A model generated the notes under the pieces. It ran no database searches. It worked only from the letters and a program-made list of their open reading frames with translations, and was not told where the DNA came from. The position numbers and the translations under genes were made by a program. Positions 1 to 9,293 of a stretch of 64,000 bases of DNA are shown piece after piece. The stretch is from Bacteroidales bacterium (GTDB lineage: Bacteria; Bacteroidota; Bacteroidia; Bacteroidales; Muribaculaceae), in contig SUXI01000006.1 in the NCBI GenBank assembly GCA_015060975.1, forward strand, positions 106,359-170,358, written 5' to 3'. The first letter of the stretch is position 1. The number at the start of each line of letters is the position of its first letter.

Positions 1-604
1 CTTCTTCGTTGAAGTGAATGCCGAGACCGATTTTTGCCAACGAAGGGTAGTTGTTGCTTTTGAATGCGTTGAAGTTGTCGGCACTCATCTTTGTGGAGCG
101 GTTACCACGCCACAAATAGTCTTCAAAAAGGATTGCCACTTCTTGCACCATGGGGTCGCCATTGGCATCGGTTGCAGCTGCTATTTGTAGGGCGGTGATG
201 AGGTTTTCTTCGCCATCGGTGCGCACTTCACCAATAGGTAATTGTGAGCCGGTGATAATGACAGGTTTATGTAAGTTTTCGAGCATAAAAGACAGCGCCG
301 AGGCTGTGTAGGCCATGGTGTCGGTGCCATGAAGCACAACAAAGCCATCGAAACGATCGAAATTATCTTCAATGTGTCGAGCAATTTCAACCCAATGTTT
401 TTGACTCATATCGCTTGAGTCGATAGGAGGGTTAAATTGGATATTGTCGATATTATAGTCGAGCATTTTGATTTTAGGCACATTGTCGATGAGGTGCGTG
501 AAATCAAAAGGCTCTAACGAGTGGGTATCGGGATTTTCAATCATCCCGATAGTGCCACCGGTGTAGATTATGAGAATATGAGGTTTGCGACTTGGCGTTG
601 TCAT
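1..604 (-). CDS. ansA: L-asparaginase, type I (C-terminus cut by window edge)
   Basis: Hydrolyses L-asparagine to aspartate and ammonia; type I enzymes are normally cytoplasmic and no signal peptide is visible here. About 201 codons are present, starting at the ATG at 604-602 and running off the left edge, so the C-terminal part is missing. The N-terminus holds the asparaginase nucleophile motif IIYTGGTIGM near residues 12-21, and the second active-site motif VVLHGTDTMAYT lies near residue 90. A GSQLPIGEVRTDG stretch follows, as in the family. The gene lies 20 bp downstream of metG on the same strand and is probably co-transcribed with it. The family call is firm; cytoplasmic location is inferred. 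Confidence 0.93.
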   Translation of the reverse strand, partial: MTTPSRKPHILIIYTGGTIGMIENPDTHSLEPFDFTHLIDNVPKIKMLDYNIDNIQFNPPIDSSDMSQKHWVEIARHIEDNFDRFDGFVVLHGTDTMAYTASALSFMLENLHKPVIITGSQLPIGEVRTDGEENLITALQIAAATDANGDPMVQEVAILFEDYLWRGNRSTKMSADNFNAFKSNNYPSLAKIGLGIHFNEE

Positions 605-624
605 AGGGGAGAGAAATGAAGTTA

Positions 625-2667
625 TTATTTAACTTGAGCTCCCGGAGCAACAGGACCTGTTGGACCGCATACGACCAATGAGCCATCGGCATTTTCGGCC
701 GAGAGAATCATACCTTGAGAGAGTACACCTTTGAGGTTGCGAGGAGCAAAGTTTGACACGAAGCACACTTGTTTGCCCACCAAATCTTCGGGACTGTAGT
801 ATTTAGCGATACCCGATACGATAGTGCGTTTTTCGCCACCATCGTCGATGAGGAATTGAAGCAACTTGTCGGCTTTAGGCACTTTTTGACATTCAAGCAC
901 AGTACCAACGCGAATGTCGAGTTTCATAAATGTGTCAAAATCCACATCGGGTTGTTGTGGAGCAGGTGTCCAACTATTGATTTTGTTATCTTCTTTGGTC
1001 TTTTCAAGACGGTCGATTTGTGCTTGTATGGCATCATCTTCGATTTTTTCAAAGAGCAATTCGGCAGGAGCGATTTCGGCTCCGGCAGCGAGGATATCGC
1101 TTGCGCCGAGAGTGTTCCAATCAAGTTTTTCAAGACCGAGCATTTTTGAAAGTTTTGCCGACATGAAAGGCAAGAAAGGCTCGAATGCAATAGCGATGTT
1201 AGCACAGATTTGGAGTGCTACGTTGAGAATAGTTTCCACACGTGCCATATCGGTTTTAGCCAATTTCCAAGGCTCGGTTTCTTGGAGATATTTGTTGCCG
1301 AGACGAGCGATGTTCATTGCATCTTTCAATGCTTCACGGAAGTGGAATGTGTCAAGATTTTCGCTCAATGAGGCTTTGATTTCGGTCAATTCGGCAAATG
1401 CAGCCTTGTCAACATCTTGAAATTCTCCTGCTGCAGGCACTTTTCCGCCGAAATATTTGTGAGTAAGCACGATTGCACGATTCACAAAGTTACCGAGGAT
1501 AGCGACAAGTTCGTTGTTGTTGCGAGCTTGGAAGTCGCGCCAAGTGAAGTCGTTGTCCTTGGTTTCGGGTGCGTTGGCTGTCAATACATAGCGCAACACA
1601 TCTTGTTTGCCGGGGAAGTCAATGAGGTATTCATGTAACCACACAGCCCAGTTGCGTGATGTTGATATTTTGTCGCCTTCGAGGTTGAGGAACTCGTTGG
1701 CAGGTACGTTGTCGGGCAATTGGAAGTTGTCGCCGTAGGCACTCAACATAGCAGGGAACACGATGCAGTGGAACACGATGTTATCCTTGCCTATGAAGTT
1801 GATAATGCGAGTTTCTGGGTCTTTCCAATAAGCTTCCCAAGTGTCGGGAAGAAGTTCTTTTGTGTTAGAGATATAACCGATAGGCGCGTCAAACCACACA
1901 TAAAGCACTTTGCCTTCGGCTCCTTCAACCGGTACGGGCACACCCCAATCGAGGTCGCGGCTCACGGCACGAGGTTGCAATCCCATGTCAATCCATGATT
2001 TGCATTGACCATACACGTTGGTTTTCCATTCTTTGTGACCTTCAAGAATCCATTTGCTCAAGTGTGATTCCCATTTGTCGAGAGGCAAGTACCAGTGTTT
2101 TGTTTCTTTGAGAACGGGAGTGTTGCCGGTAATCGCACTTTTAGGGTTGATGAGGTCGGTGGCATTGAGTGATGTGCCACAAGCCTCACATTGGTCGCCA
2201 TAAGCACGTTCGTTATGACAATGAGGGCATTCACCTGTCACATAACGGTCGGCGAGGAATTGATTGGCTTTTTCGTCGTAGAGTTGCATTGAAGTTTTTT
2301 CAACAAACTCTCCTTTGTCGTAGAGGCGACGGAAAAACTCGCTCGCTGTTTCTTTGTGCATAGCTGAAGTAGTGCGAGAATAGATGTCGAACGAGATGCC
2401 AAGACCTTTAAAAGATTCCTTGATGATGCCATGATAGCGGTCAACAATGTCTTGAGGTGTAACACCTTCGTTTTTAGCTTTGATAGTGATGGGTACACCA
2501 TGTTCGTCACTACCCCCAATCATCACCACGTCTTTGCCACAAAGACGGAGATAACGAGCGTAGATGTCGGCAGGTACATACACACCTGCGAGGTGTCCGA
2601 TGTGGACAGGACCATTAGCATAGGGTAACGCTGTGGTTATAAGGGTTCTTTTAAAGTTCTTTTCCAT
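625..2667 (-). CDS. metG: Methionyl-tRNA synthetase
   Basis: Charges tRNA-Met with methionine using ATP in the cytoplasm. The 680-residue protein has the class I HIGH motif at residues 22-25, a zinc-knuckle insertion with paired cysteines (CPHC and CEAC) near residues 146-162, and a KMSKS-equivalent KISTS near residue 335. The last ~100 residues (from [12 protein letters not shown]) form the C-terminal EMAPII/Trbp111-type tRNA-binding and dimerisation domain, so this is the long form of the enzyme. A minus-strand TAATTTTG -7 element lies about 30 bp before the start. The asparaginase gene follows after 20 bp. Confidence 0.98.
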   Translation of the reverse strand: MEKNFKRTLITTALPYANGPVHIGHLAGVYVPADIYARYLRLCGKDVVMIGGSDEHGVPITIKAKNEGVTPQDIVDRYHGIIKESFKGLGISFDIYSRTTSAMHKETASEFFRRLYDKGEFVEKTSMQLYDEKANQFLADRYVTGECPHCHNERAYGDQCEACGTSLNATDLINPKSAITGNTPVLKETKHWYLPLDKWESHLSKWILEGHKEWKTNVYGQCKSWIDMGLQPRAVSRDLDWGVPVPVEGAEGKVLYVWFDAPIGYISNTKELLPDTWEAYWKDPETRIINFIGKDNIVFHCIVFPAMLSAYGDNFQLPDNVPANEFLNLEGDKISTSRNWAVWLHEYLIDFPGKQDVLRYVLTANAPETKDNDFTWRDFQARNNNELVAILGNFVNRAIVLTHKYFGGKVPAAGEFQDVDKAAFAELTEIKASLSENLDTFHFREALKDAMNIARLGNKYLQETEPWKLAKTDMARVETILNVALQICANIAIAFEPFLPFMSAKLSKMLGLEKLDWNTLGASDILAAGAEIAPAELLFEKIEDDAIQAQIDRLEKTKEDNKINSWTPAPQQPDVDFDTFMKLDIRVGTVLECQKVPKADKLLQFLIDDGGEKRTIVSGIAKYYSPEDLVGKQVCFVSNFAPRNLKGVLSQGMILSAENADGSLVVCGPTGPVAPGAQVK

Positions 2668-2696
2668 TATATATCAAGTTTTTTATTTTCTGACTA

Positions 2697-2704
2697 CAAA
2701 ATTA
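2697..2704 (-). promoter_or_regulatory. Bacteroidetes -7 element for metG
   Basis: On the minus strand the sequence is TAATTTTG, matching TAnnTTTG, about 30 bp upstream of the metG start. No good TTTG -33 element is seen at the usual distance, so this is a moderate call. Confidence 0.5.
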
Positions 2705-2815
2705 ATGCAACTTCACGAAATATCCACAATTTAGCATACGAAATCTATGCAAAATCACATAGATAATGCATGTAACGACAAGAGTTCAATAAATATCTTC
2801 TCCTTTTGTTTTTAT

Positions 2816-3229
2816 TTACATCAACGAATCAAACTCAAAGTCTTTTTTCATGCGGTAGGCGAGCCCGGTCATTATTGCAAGTATTTCACCTTGTTCGTTG
2901 CTCACTTTTATGTCGCAATATGGGAGTTTGTGATGATTTACTTGCTCGATGCATTCGGCTTTGATAATTTCGCCTAATTGTGCTGATTTTATGAATGTTA
3001 TGGTATTTGAGATGCCGAGGCTCAGTATGCCATGACAGTTGGCTACGGCTGCAAAAGCGAGGTCGGCAAGGGTGTATATTACACCCCCTTGACACACCCC
3101 GGCACCATTTAGGTGTCGCTCTGCAACGGTGAGTTCGGCACAAGCGTAACCATCGCTAACTTCTACGAGTTGGGCTCCGATGTTTTTAGCAAATCGGTCA
3201 TCATTGTTTAATCTTTCTTGTAAGGTCAT
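2816..3229 (-). CDS. PaaI-type hotdog-fold thioesterase
   Basis: A small acyl-CoA thioesterase-like protein of about 137 residues. The segment DDRFAKNIGAQLVEV followed by HLNGAGVCQGGVIYTLADLAFAA is the hotdog-fold signature, with the central helix beginning at the GG pair. In this family it hydrolyses acyl- or aryl-CoA thioesters; the substrate here is unknown. The start chosen is the ATG at 3229, because relatives begin a few residues before the DDRFA motif. An alternative is an in-frame TTG at 3259 that overlaps the dnaX stop codon (TTGA), which would add ten residues. The gene directly follows dnaX and is probably translated from the same transcript. Confidence 0.85.
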   Translation of the reverse strand: MTLQERLNNDDRFAKNIGAQLVEVSDGYACAELTVAERHLNGAGVCQGGVIYTLADLAFAAVANCHGILSLGISNTITFIKSAQLGEIIKAECIEQVNHHKLPYCDIKVSNEQGEILAIMTGLAYRMKKDFEFDSLM

Positions 3230-3255
3230 AAATTCTGCAAGATTGTTTTCTGTTA

Positions 3256-5016
3256 TCAACTCAAAGTTAACGAGAACTTCTCAACAAATGTTTTAAAATT
3301 GGGTATTTCTTGTATCATGTGTGCATATACTTCCCTATTGTTCCATACATGAGGCGAACTTTCTCCTTCTCTAATAACTACATCAAGAATGATATGATCA
3401 TTCTGAAGATTATCACCCAAAAATTTAAGAATTTCGGGTTTTGCATGGTTCACTTGCTCTACCTGACCCGGATTTTCCACCATAACAACAAATCGGGTTC
3501 CCTCAACACGTTTTGGGCGGGCAGCACGCATTGTATTAATCAATATATGCGCGGTTGGATGCGACGATATATATGTTTCCCATGCCGAGTCAAGAGCCTC
3601 ATCCGAAAATGGGCTATTACGGTCGTAACGACGCTCAACAACCGATGACACCTGTTCGCTTTCCTTTATCGCTCCTTTTATAGATAAATGAGGAGCTTTT
3701 ATCCCTTTATTTCGAGACACATCGGTTGTCGGGCTATAATTTGCCACAACCGACGTAGTTGACATCGAAGCCACTAGCGTTGACGACGGTTTAGTCATTG
3801 GCCGGACAATTCCCGTTTCTGTTGCCTTAGTGGGGGAGGCTGACGATAATTTCGATTGAGTTTGTGCCACCGGTGTTATTTGTTTCAGCTGCCCCTCTCC
3901 TTCACCGGCGTCCACCGGGGAGGGGCTAAGCAGTTGGCACAATTTAATGAGTGTCAGTTCTACCAAAAATTGCTTATTTGCCACCATTCGATAATTCAAA
4001 TCAGCGTCATTACATAAATCCATCGCTTTATAAAAGAACTGAGGAGCACACTTTACAGCTTGTTGTGCCAATGCATTTCTCACTTCGTCACTCGCTTCAA
4101 GAAGACACAATGTTTGTGGATCACGCGCAACCATCAAATCTCGCAAATGCGACGCCAACCCATTAATAAAGAACAACGAATCAAAACCTTTTTCGCGTAT
4201 CTCTTTGTAAATCAACAATGCTTGTGGCACATCCTGCGCTATAAACGCATCAAGTAAACGATTATAATACTCATAATCAAGAATATTCAAATTTTCAATC
4301 GTTGACTTATATGTTACATTCCCCATTGACGAAGCCGCCACTTGGTCAAAGATTGACAATGCATCTCGCATAGCCCCATCGGCTTTTCGAGCTATAACAT
4401 TCAGAGCCGCCGATTCCACACTTATTCCTTCTTGCATAGCCACATATGTAAGATGATCAACCATATCTTGAATTGTGATACGATTAAAATCATAAATTTG
4501 GCATCGAGACAATATCGTGGGAATGATTTTATGTTTCTCGGTTGTTGCTAATATAAATACCACATATCCCGGTGGCTCCTCCAATGTTTTGAGAAATGCA
4601 TTAAAAGCCGCCGATGACAACATGTGAACCTCATCAACTATAAACACTCGATAACGACCCGATGTGGGTGGTATTTGAACTTGCTCCACTAATGCGCGTA
4701 TATCATCAACACTATTATTTGATGCCGCATCAAGTTCTATGATATTAAGAGATCTGTTCTCATTAAATGCCTTGCATGAATCACATTCATTGCACGCATC
4801 ACCATCAGGAGTGCGATGTTCGCAATTTATTGTCTTAGCAAAAATGCGGGCACATGACGTTTTACCCACACCTCGCGAACCACAAAAAAGATAAGCATGA
4901 GCTAATCGCCCGGTTGCTATTGAATTCTTAAGCGTCACAGTAAGTGCTTTTTGCCCCACAACCGAGTTAAATGTCGCCGGACGATATTTTCGTGCTGATA
5001 CTAAATATTTTTCCAT
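3256..5016 (-). CDS. dnaX: DNA polymerase III subunit gamma/tau
   Basis: ATPase subunit of the replicative clamp loader. The 586-residue protein shows Walker A (GSRGVGKTS) at residues 46-54, a zinc module with cysteines near 65, 75, 78 and 81, and a Walker B-type DEVH at 128-131, followed by the LATTEKHKIIPTILSRCQ sensor/arginine-finger region. Domain III ends near residue 360, and then comes a low-complexity linker and a C-terminal region. The linker begins with a GC-rich stretch (LLSPSPVDAGEGEG) encoded by a palindromic DNA segment at 3891-3926. I did not identify a convincing frameshift signal for a separate gamma form. The thioesterase gene follows immediately. Confidence 0.97.
   Translation of the reverse strand: MEKYLVSARKYRPATFNSVVGQKALTVTLKNSIATGRLAHAYLFCGSRGVGKTSCARIFAKTINCEHRTPDGDACNECDSCKAFNENRSLNIIELDAASNNSVDDIRALVEQVQIPPTSGRYRVFIVDEVHMLSSAAFNAFLKTLEEPPGYVVFILATTEKHKIIPTILSRCQIYDFNRITIQDMVDHLTYVAMQEGISVESAALNVIARKADGAMRDALSIFDQVAASSMGNVTYKSTIENLNILDYEYYNRLLDAFIAQDVPQALLIYKEIREKGFDSLFFINGLASHLRDLMVARDPQTLCLLEASDEVRNALAQQAVKCAPQFFYKAMDLCNDADLNYRMVANKQFLVELTLIKLCQLLSPSPVDAGEGEGQLKQITPVAQTQSKLSSASPTKATETGIVRPMTKPSSTLVASMSTTSVVANYSPTTDVSRNKGIKAPHLSIKGAIKESEQVSSVVERRYDRNSPFSDEALDSAWETYISSHPTAHILINTMRAARPKRVEGTRFVVMVENPGQVEQVNHAKPEILKFLGDNLQNDHIILDVVIREGESSPHVWNNREVYAHMIQEIPNFKTFVEKFSLTLS
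3891..3926. repeat. REP-like GC-rich palindrome inside dnaX
   Basis: Arms GCCCCTCTCC (3891-3900) and GGGGAGGGGC (3917-3926) are inverted repeats with one mismatch. The 16-nt middle contains CACCGG twice. The block is far richer in GC than its surroundings and sits in the variable linker of dnaX, adding about 12 residues in frame. It may be a dispersed palindromic element tolerated in a flexible protein region; no second copy was noticed in this window. Confidence 0.5.
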
Positions 5017-5106
5017 TATTTATTTGCCCCTTTCTTGTTGACAATTTATATATTGCGAATTTAATAATTATTTTTGAGATATAAAATTAGCGATATATTG
5101 TTTTTA

Positions 5107-5724
5107 TCATTGATTCTCAATCGTAAGTGACGCATTTTCTTTATGATTCATTTCTTTACATTCTTGTCGCTGTATCATTTTAATAAACCATAATTCCAAT
5201 AAAGAATTAACAGCAAAAACAATAAGACCCGCTCCTGTTAGCAACACTATCTGCGATTGCGATAATGTTTCTACATATATGATTATAAAACCTGCCGCCA
5301 ACAATACAACAGGGAAAATATATACCCACCATGACAATTTAACAGGTCTAAATCCAATTGCCATTACGCACAAATGATAAACGCCGCCACACACTAAAAT
5401 AATGCCAAAAATAAACGGCAAAAATTTAACATACATCTCATACCACAATAACATACAAATTCCAAGTATTACGCTTCCAAGGCTTGTGATAAAGCCAACC
5501 ATAGCACCAATGCGCGACCTTAACGAAGCCAAAAACGTCTTTCCCTCTTTGTTTGTTTTTTCACTACCGGGAAGCAGAATTATATTCACCACTCCGGGAA
5601 CGATAAAAATAATCCCCAATATGATTATCAACCCGGTATAAACATCAAGAGGGTGTATAATTGTGAGAATCACGCCTGCTGTAAGTATTAACAATGATGT
5701 CAATAACGCTATTTTTGTATTCAT
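5107..5724 (-). CDS. Multi-pass inner-membrane protein, DUF308/HdeD-like
   Basis: A 205-residue very hydrophobic protein with about six predicted membrane segments arranged as hairpin pairs (for example TSLLILTAGVILTII, GLIIILGIIFIVPGVV, VILGICMLLWYEMYV). It ends in a short polar tail. The layout and the repeated G-rich helices resemble the DUF308 (HdeD-like) membrane family; the assignment rests on pattern only. No catalytic motif is visible. It lies upstream of dnaX on the same strand, with a 90-bp gap. Function unknown. Confidence 0.6.
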   Translation of the reverse strand: MNTKIALLTSLLILTAGVILTIIHPLDVYTGLIIILGIIFIVPGVVNIILLPGSEKTNKEGKTFLASLRSRIGAMVGFITSLGSVILGICMLLWYEMYVKFLPFIFGIILVCGGVYHLCVMAIGFRPVKLSWWVYIFPVVLLAAGFIIIYVETLSQSQIVLLTGAGLIVFAVNSLLELWFIKMIQRQECKEMNHKENASLTIENQ

Positions 5725-5891
5725 TTGCTATTTTATTTTTAATTAATTACCAATATAAAAACGACTATGAGGTTCAAAGTGTTTCTTATTATTTAAAATT
5801 ACACATTATCATTCCACAAAAGTAATAAAATTTCATCACAATATAAGAGGTCATAAATCGTTTATATAATTATATTAATAAAAACTCTCTA

Positions 5892-7316
5892 ATGATAAAT
5901 TTTAAATATATTTTACCGGCAATAGCTGTTTTTCTCATGACGGCTATAACTTCATGTATAGAAGATGAAATTTCATCCAATAGCAGCGACCAACCTACAT
6001 TTTCGGTTGATACCCTAAAAATGGGCGCAATCTTTACAGAAACAGGAACTCCGACCCATTCATTTACAGTCTATAACAAACATGACAAAATAATAAACAT
6101 AAGTGAGATAAAATTTCAAGATAACGAAGCCGGGATGTTTCGCATTAATGTTGATGGCATGAGTGGCAAATCATTTCAAAATGTGGAAATACGACCTAAC
6201 GATTCCATTTATGTGTTTGTTGAAGCTACACTAACTGCAAATAACTCCAACACCCCCATAACCGTGGAACGACACCTTGATTTTATTACCCGTGGAATCA
6301 CTAAAACCGTTGTAATAACAGCCGAAGGACAAGATGTGAACCGCAAACACGGTGTAGTTATCGATCACGATACTCGTTTTACCGCCGATAAGCCATATCA
6401 AATTTTCGATTCATTGGTGGTCAAACAAGGAGCAACTCTCACTATCGACCCGGGGGTAACCCTCTATTTTCACAACAATGCCATAATGCGTGTTGATGGC
6501 ACTCTTGTGAGCAATGGAACGCCCCAACAACCTGTCAACTTTACAGGCGACCGCATTGACAATGTTGTCAATGACATACCTTTTGACCTCATGTCGGGTC
6601 AATGGGCTGGATTGGAATTTACATCAACCAGTCGAAACAACTACATGACACACACCTCTATCCGCAACACGATGTGGGGTGTGGTTGTTGATTCGGTTGG
6701 AACGCAAGACAACCCGGCATTGACTCTCATTAATTGTAGGTTACGCAATTCACAGGAGTTTGCCCTCGCAGCAATTCACAGCGACATTAAAGCTGTGGGA
6801 TGTGAGATTGCCGATGCGGCTACAGGTGTGATTTATTTGCAAGGTGGCAACCACACTCTAAACCATTGCACATTTGCTAATTATTATCTATTTTCAGCGT
6901 TAGGAGGCGCAGCCATACAACTTTCGCACATAAATGCCGAGAGCGACGATCAATCGGGCTTGCCCTATATGACCGCCGACATATCAAATTCCATAATCTA
7001 TGGCAATGGCTCTGACATATCGCATGGTGATTTAACCGGTACAACTGTGACATTACGTTATTGTCTTCTTAAATCGGAAGGTTCTGATGACGACAATTTC
7101 CTATGCTGCTTATGGGGTAAAGACCCATTATATTACACAGTGCGTAATGAATATATTTTTGACTATCGTCTCAAAAACGAATCTCCGGCAATAGGTGCGG
7201 CATACCTACAATATACTTTACCCGAAGCACAATACGATTGGTATGGATTGCCCCGAGGTGTTAAACCCGACTTAGGTGCTTATGTATATGTACCAGCCGA
7301 AAATGAGGAAGAATAA
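5892..7316 (+). CDS. Lipoprotein with right-handed parallel beta-helix
   Basis: A 474-residue exported lipoprotein. The signal peptide ends in a lipobox (AITSC, Cys22). Residues ~30-145 look like a beta-sandwich segment. From about residue 165 there are repeated short hydrophobic turns (LTIDPGVTLYFHNNAIMRVDGTL and later GGNHTLNHCTF) typical of right-handed parallel beta-helix proteins. Such proteins bind or cleave polysaccharide, or act as surface scaffolds. I see no clear catalytic triad, so a binding or structural role is as likely as a lyase. It starts 22 bp before the nucleosidase gene, which suggests shared transcription, though the functional link is unclear. Confidence 0.75.
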   Translation: MINFKYILPAIAVFLMTAITSCIEDEISSNSSDQPTFSVDTLKMGAIFTETGTPTHSFTVYNKHDKIINISEIKFQDNEAGMFRINVDGMSGKSFQNVEIRPNDSIYVFVEATLTANNSNTPITVERHLDFITRGITKTVVITAEGQDVNRKHGVVIDHDTRFTADKPYQIFDSLVVKQGATLTIDPGVTLYFHNNAIMRVDGTLVSNGTPQQPVNFTGDRIDNVVNDIPFDLMSGQWAGLEFTSTSRNNYMTHTSIRNTMWGVVVDSVGTQDNPALTLINCRLRNSQEFALAAIHSDIKAVGCEIADAATGVIYLQGGNHTLNHCTFANYYLFSALGGAAIQLSHINAESDDQSGLPYMTADISNSIIYGNGSDISHGDLTGTTVTLRYCLLKSEGSDDDNFLCCLWGKDPLYYTVRNEYIFDYRLKNESPAIGAAYLQYTLPEAQYDWYGLPRGVKPDLGAYVYVPAENEEE

Positions 7317-7338
7317 TTCATAATTAATATTTACTGAT

Positions 7339-8019
7339 ATGAAGATAGGTATTATCGTGGCAATGGGGAAAGAGATGAGTCTATTACTACCCCTTATCGA
7401 AAGCCGCTCAACAATAACAATTAATGATATAGCATTCCACACCGGAAAAATCCACAATCATGAAGTAACCGCCATGCAATGTGGCATCGGCAAAGTAAAT
7501 GCCGCAATAGGCTCCCTCACTATGATTGAAAATTTTCACCCCGACTTAGTTATCAACACCGGAGTCGCAGGTGGCGCAGGTGGTGGCACTAACATTCTCG
7601 ACATAGTTGTTGCCGAAAAAATCGCATATCACGATGTGTGGTGCGGTCCCGGAACCGAATGGGGCGATGCAGCCGGATGTCCTCGATATTTTGAAAGTGT
7701 ACCCGAAATCGTAGCACTCAAATGCCTCTCTGATGACCCCAAAGTTAAACGAGGGTTAATCTGTTCAGGTGACATATTCATTTCAAAAGTCGAAGACGTG
7801 CAACGCATTAAAAGCCTATACCCCGATGTAATGGCAGTAGATATGGAATCGGCATCAATTGCACAAGTGTGTTATCTTAAAAATGTGATGTTTTTCTGCA
7901 TGAGAGTAATTAGCGACACTCCCGGTGAAGATGACAACATTTCTCAATATGAGAATTTTTGGGATGATGCTCCTCGTCACACTTTTGAAAAGCTAACACA
8001 ATTATTATCAAATTTTTAG
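7339..8019 (+). CDS. mtnN: 5'-methylthioadenosine/S-adenosylhomocysteine nucleosidase
   Basis: Removes adenine from methylthioadenosine and S-adenosylhomocysteine, producing S-ribosylhomocysteine for LuxS. The 226-residue protein starts MKIGIIVAMGKEMSLLLP, typical of the family. It contains the GVAGGAGG phosphorylase-superfamily loop near residue 75, ICSGDIFIS near residue 143, and the substrate-binding VDMESASIAQVC near residue 170. It lies 12 bp before luxS, so the two consecutive steps of the activated methyl cycle are encoded together. Confidence 0.96.
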   Translation: MKIGIIVAMGKEMSLLLPLIESRSTITINDIAFHTGKIHNHEVTAMQCGIGKVNAAIGSLTMIENFHPDLVINTGVAGGAGGGTNILDIVVAEKIAYHDVWCGPGTEWGDAAGCPRYFESVPEIVALKCLSDDPKVKRGLICSGDIFISKVEDVQRIKSLYPDVMAVDMESASIAQVCYLKNVMFFCMRVISDTPGEDDNISQYENFWDDAPRHTFEKLTQLLSNF

Positions 8020-8031
8020 CCAATATCTTCC

Positions 8032-8514
8032 ATGAAAAAAATAGCAAGTTTCACCATAAATCATTTGACACTGAAGCGTGGAATCTTCGTTTCTCGCAAA
8101 GATACCACAACTTCAGGTGACATTATTACCACTTTCGATATTCGCATGAAAGAACCCAATCGCGAACCGGCATTGGATGGTGCGGCATTACACACTATTG
8201 AACATCTTGCCGCAACGTTCCTTCGCAACCACACCGAGTGGAAAAATCGCATCATATATTGGGGCCCCATGGGTTGTCACACCGGCAATTACCTTCTGAT
8301 TAATGGTGCTTACACATCAAGCGACATAGCTCCTTTAATGCGTGAAACATTTGAATTTATAGCATCATTTGAAGGAGATATTCCGGGAGCCACGGCTCAC
8401 GATTGTGGAAATTACACCTACAACAATCTCGACTTGGCTCGTCAAGAAGCTGAAAAATACCTTAACGAAGTATTGAACAATCTCAAACCCGAAAACCTCA
8501 ACTATCCCCAATAA
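8032..8514 (+). CDS. luxS: S-ribosylhomocysteine lyase (AI-2 synthase)
   Basis: Cleaves S-ribosylhomocysteine to homocysteine and DPD, the precursor of autoinducer-2. The 160-residue protein has the metal-binding HTIEH motif (His54 and His58), the third ligand Cys125 in AHDCGNY, and the catalytic Cys82 in MGCHTG. All key residues are therefore intact. It is placed directly after the MTA/SAH nucleosidase that makes its substrate and 12 bp before an AlbA_2-domain gene. Confidence 0.98.
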   Translation: MKKIASFTINHLTLKRGIFVSRKDTTTSGDIITTFDIRMKEPNREPALDGAALHTIEHLAATFLRNHTEWKNRIIYWGPMGCHTGNYLLINGAYTSSDIAPLMRETFEFIASFEGDIPGATAHDCGNYTYNNLDLARQEAEKYLNEVLNNLKPENLNYPQ

Positions 8515-8526
8515 CGTCCATCCTAA

Positions 8527-9183
8527 ATGAAAGATATAAAAGCCATAAAAGGTAAATATTATATCTCTCGACTCATCGAAGAGGGCGAACATGAACATCA
8601 AGATTTTAAATTTGCCATATCCGATGCCCGAAAAATAGCTCGCAGCATCTCGGCTTTTGCCAATAACGATGGTGGCAGATTGCTCATCGGCGTAAAAGAC
8701 AACGGAAACATCGCCGGTGTGCGCAATGAAGAAGATATATATGTCATTGAGCAAGCGGCGCAAATGTATTGCCGTCCGACTCAAAACGTAGAATTTACAG
8801 CATTCAAAACCGAAGGTGGCGCTATGGTGATTCGAGCCGACATCGCTCGAGCTATGCGCCGACCGGTGCAAGCTCAGGACTCCGATGGCTCATGGCGAGC
8901 TTACTATCGTGTAAAAGACGAGAACATTGTTGCTCCGGCTCTCATGGTTAAAGCATGGAAATACAAAACATCTAATAATGGTGGATTTCTTACTTTCTCC
9001 GATGCCGAAAGTAATCTTTTAAACACATTAAACGAAAACCAATCGGTTTCTCTATCCCGGTTCATGAAACAAGCCTGTATATCCCGCAAATCAGCCGAAG
9101 AAATCATTATAAAACTATATTCACTCAACATCATAGACTTCTACTATACCGGCTCTGAGTTCCATATCATCAAAAAACATTAG
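8527..9183 (+). CDS. AlbA_2 (Schlafen-type) domain protein
   Basis: A 218-residue soluble protein. Residues ~15-130 carry the AlbA_2/Schlafen-like signature: EGEHEHQDFKFAISDARKIA, then ISAFANNDGGRLLIGVKDNG and an NVEF strand. These domains are found in putative DNA/RNA-binding or regulatory proteins; the biochemical role is generally not established. The C-terminal ~70 residues (LNTLNENQSVSLSRFMKQ onward) look like a winged-helix domain, which would fit nucleic-acid binding. It sits 12 bp after luxS in the same operon. Confidence 0.8.
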   Translation: MKDIKAIKGKYYISRLIEEGEHEHQDFKFAISDARKIARSISAFANNDGGRLLIGVKDNGNIAGVRNEEDIYVIEQAAQMYCRPTQNVEFTAFKTEGGAMVIRADIARAMRRPVQAQDSDGSWRAYYRVKDENIVAPALMVKAWKYKTSNNGGFLTFSDAESNLLNTLNENQSVSLSRFMKQACISRKSAEEIIIKLYSLNIIDFYYTGSEFHIIKKH

Positions 9184-9257
9184 CAGGAATAGGGAACATT
9201 AACATTCTTTAACTCGTAGATTTATCCTACAATCGGCATTTTAGTAGAGTTTTGTTG

Positions 9258-9265
9258 TAACTTTG
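9258..9265 (+). promoter_or_regulatory. -7 element upstream of glf
   Basis: TAACTTTG, 28 bp before the glf start codon, matches the Bacteroidetes -7 consensus. No TTTG is found 19-21 bp upstream, so only half of the promoter is recognisable. Confidence 0.55.
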
Positions 9266-9293
9266 ACCAAAAAAGTACGAAATACACATCTGT

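Noticed and set aside
914..1420. 168-residue open frame antisense to metG
   Set aside because: A shadow of a clearly conserved synthetase gene; serine-rich composition typical of antisense reading.
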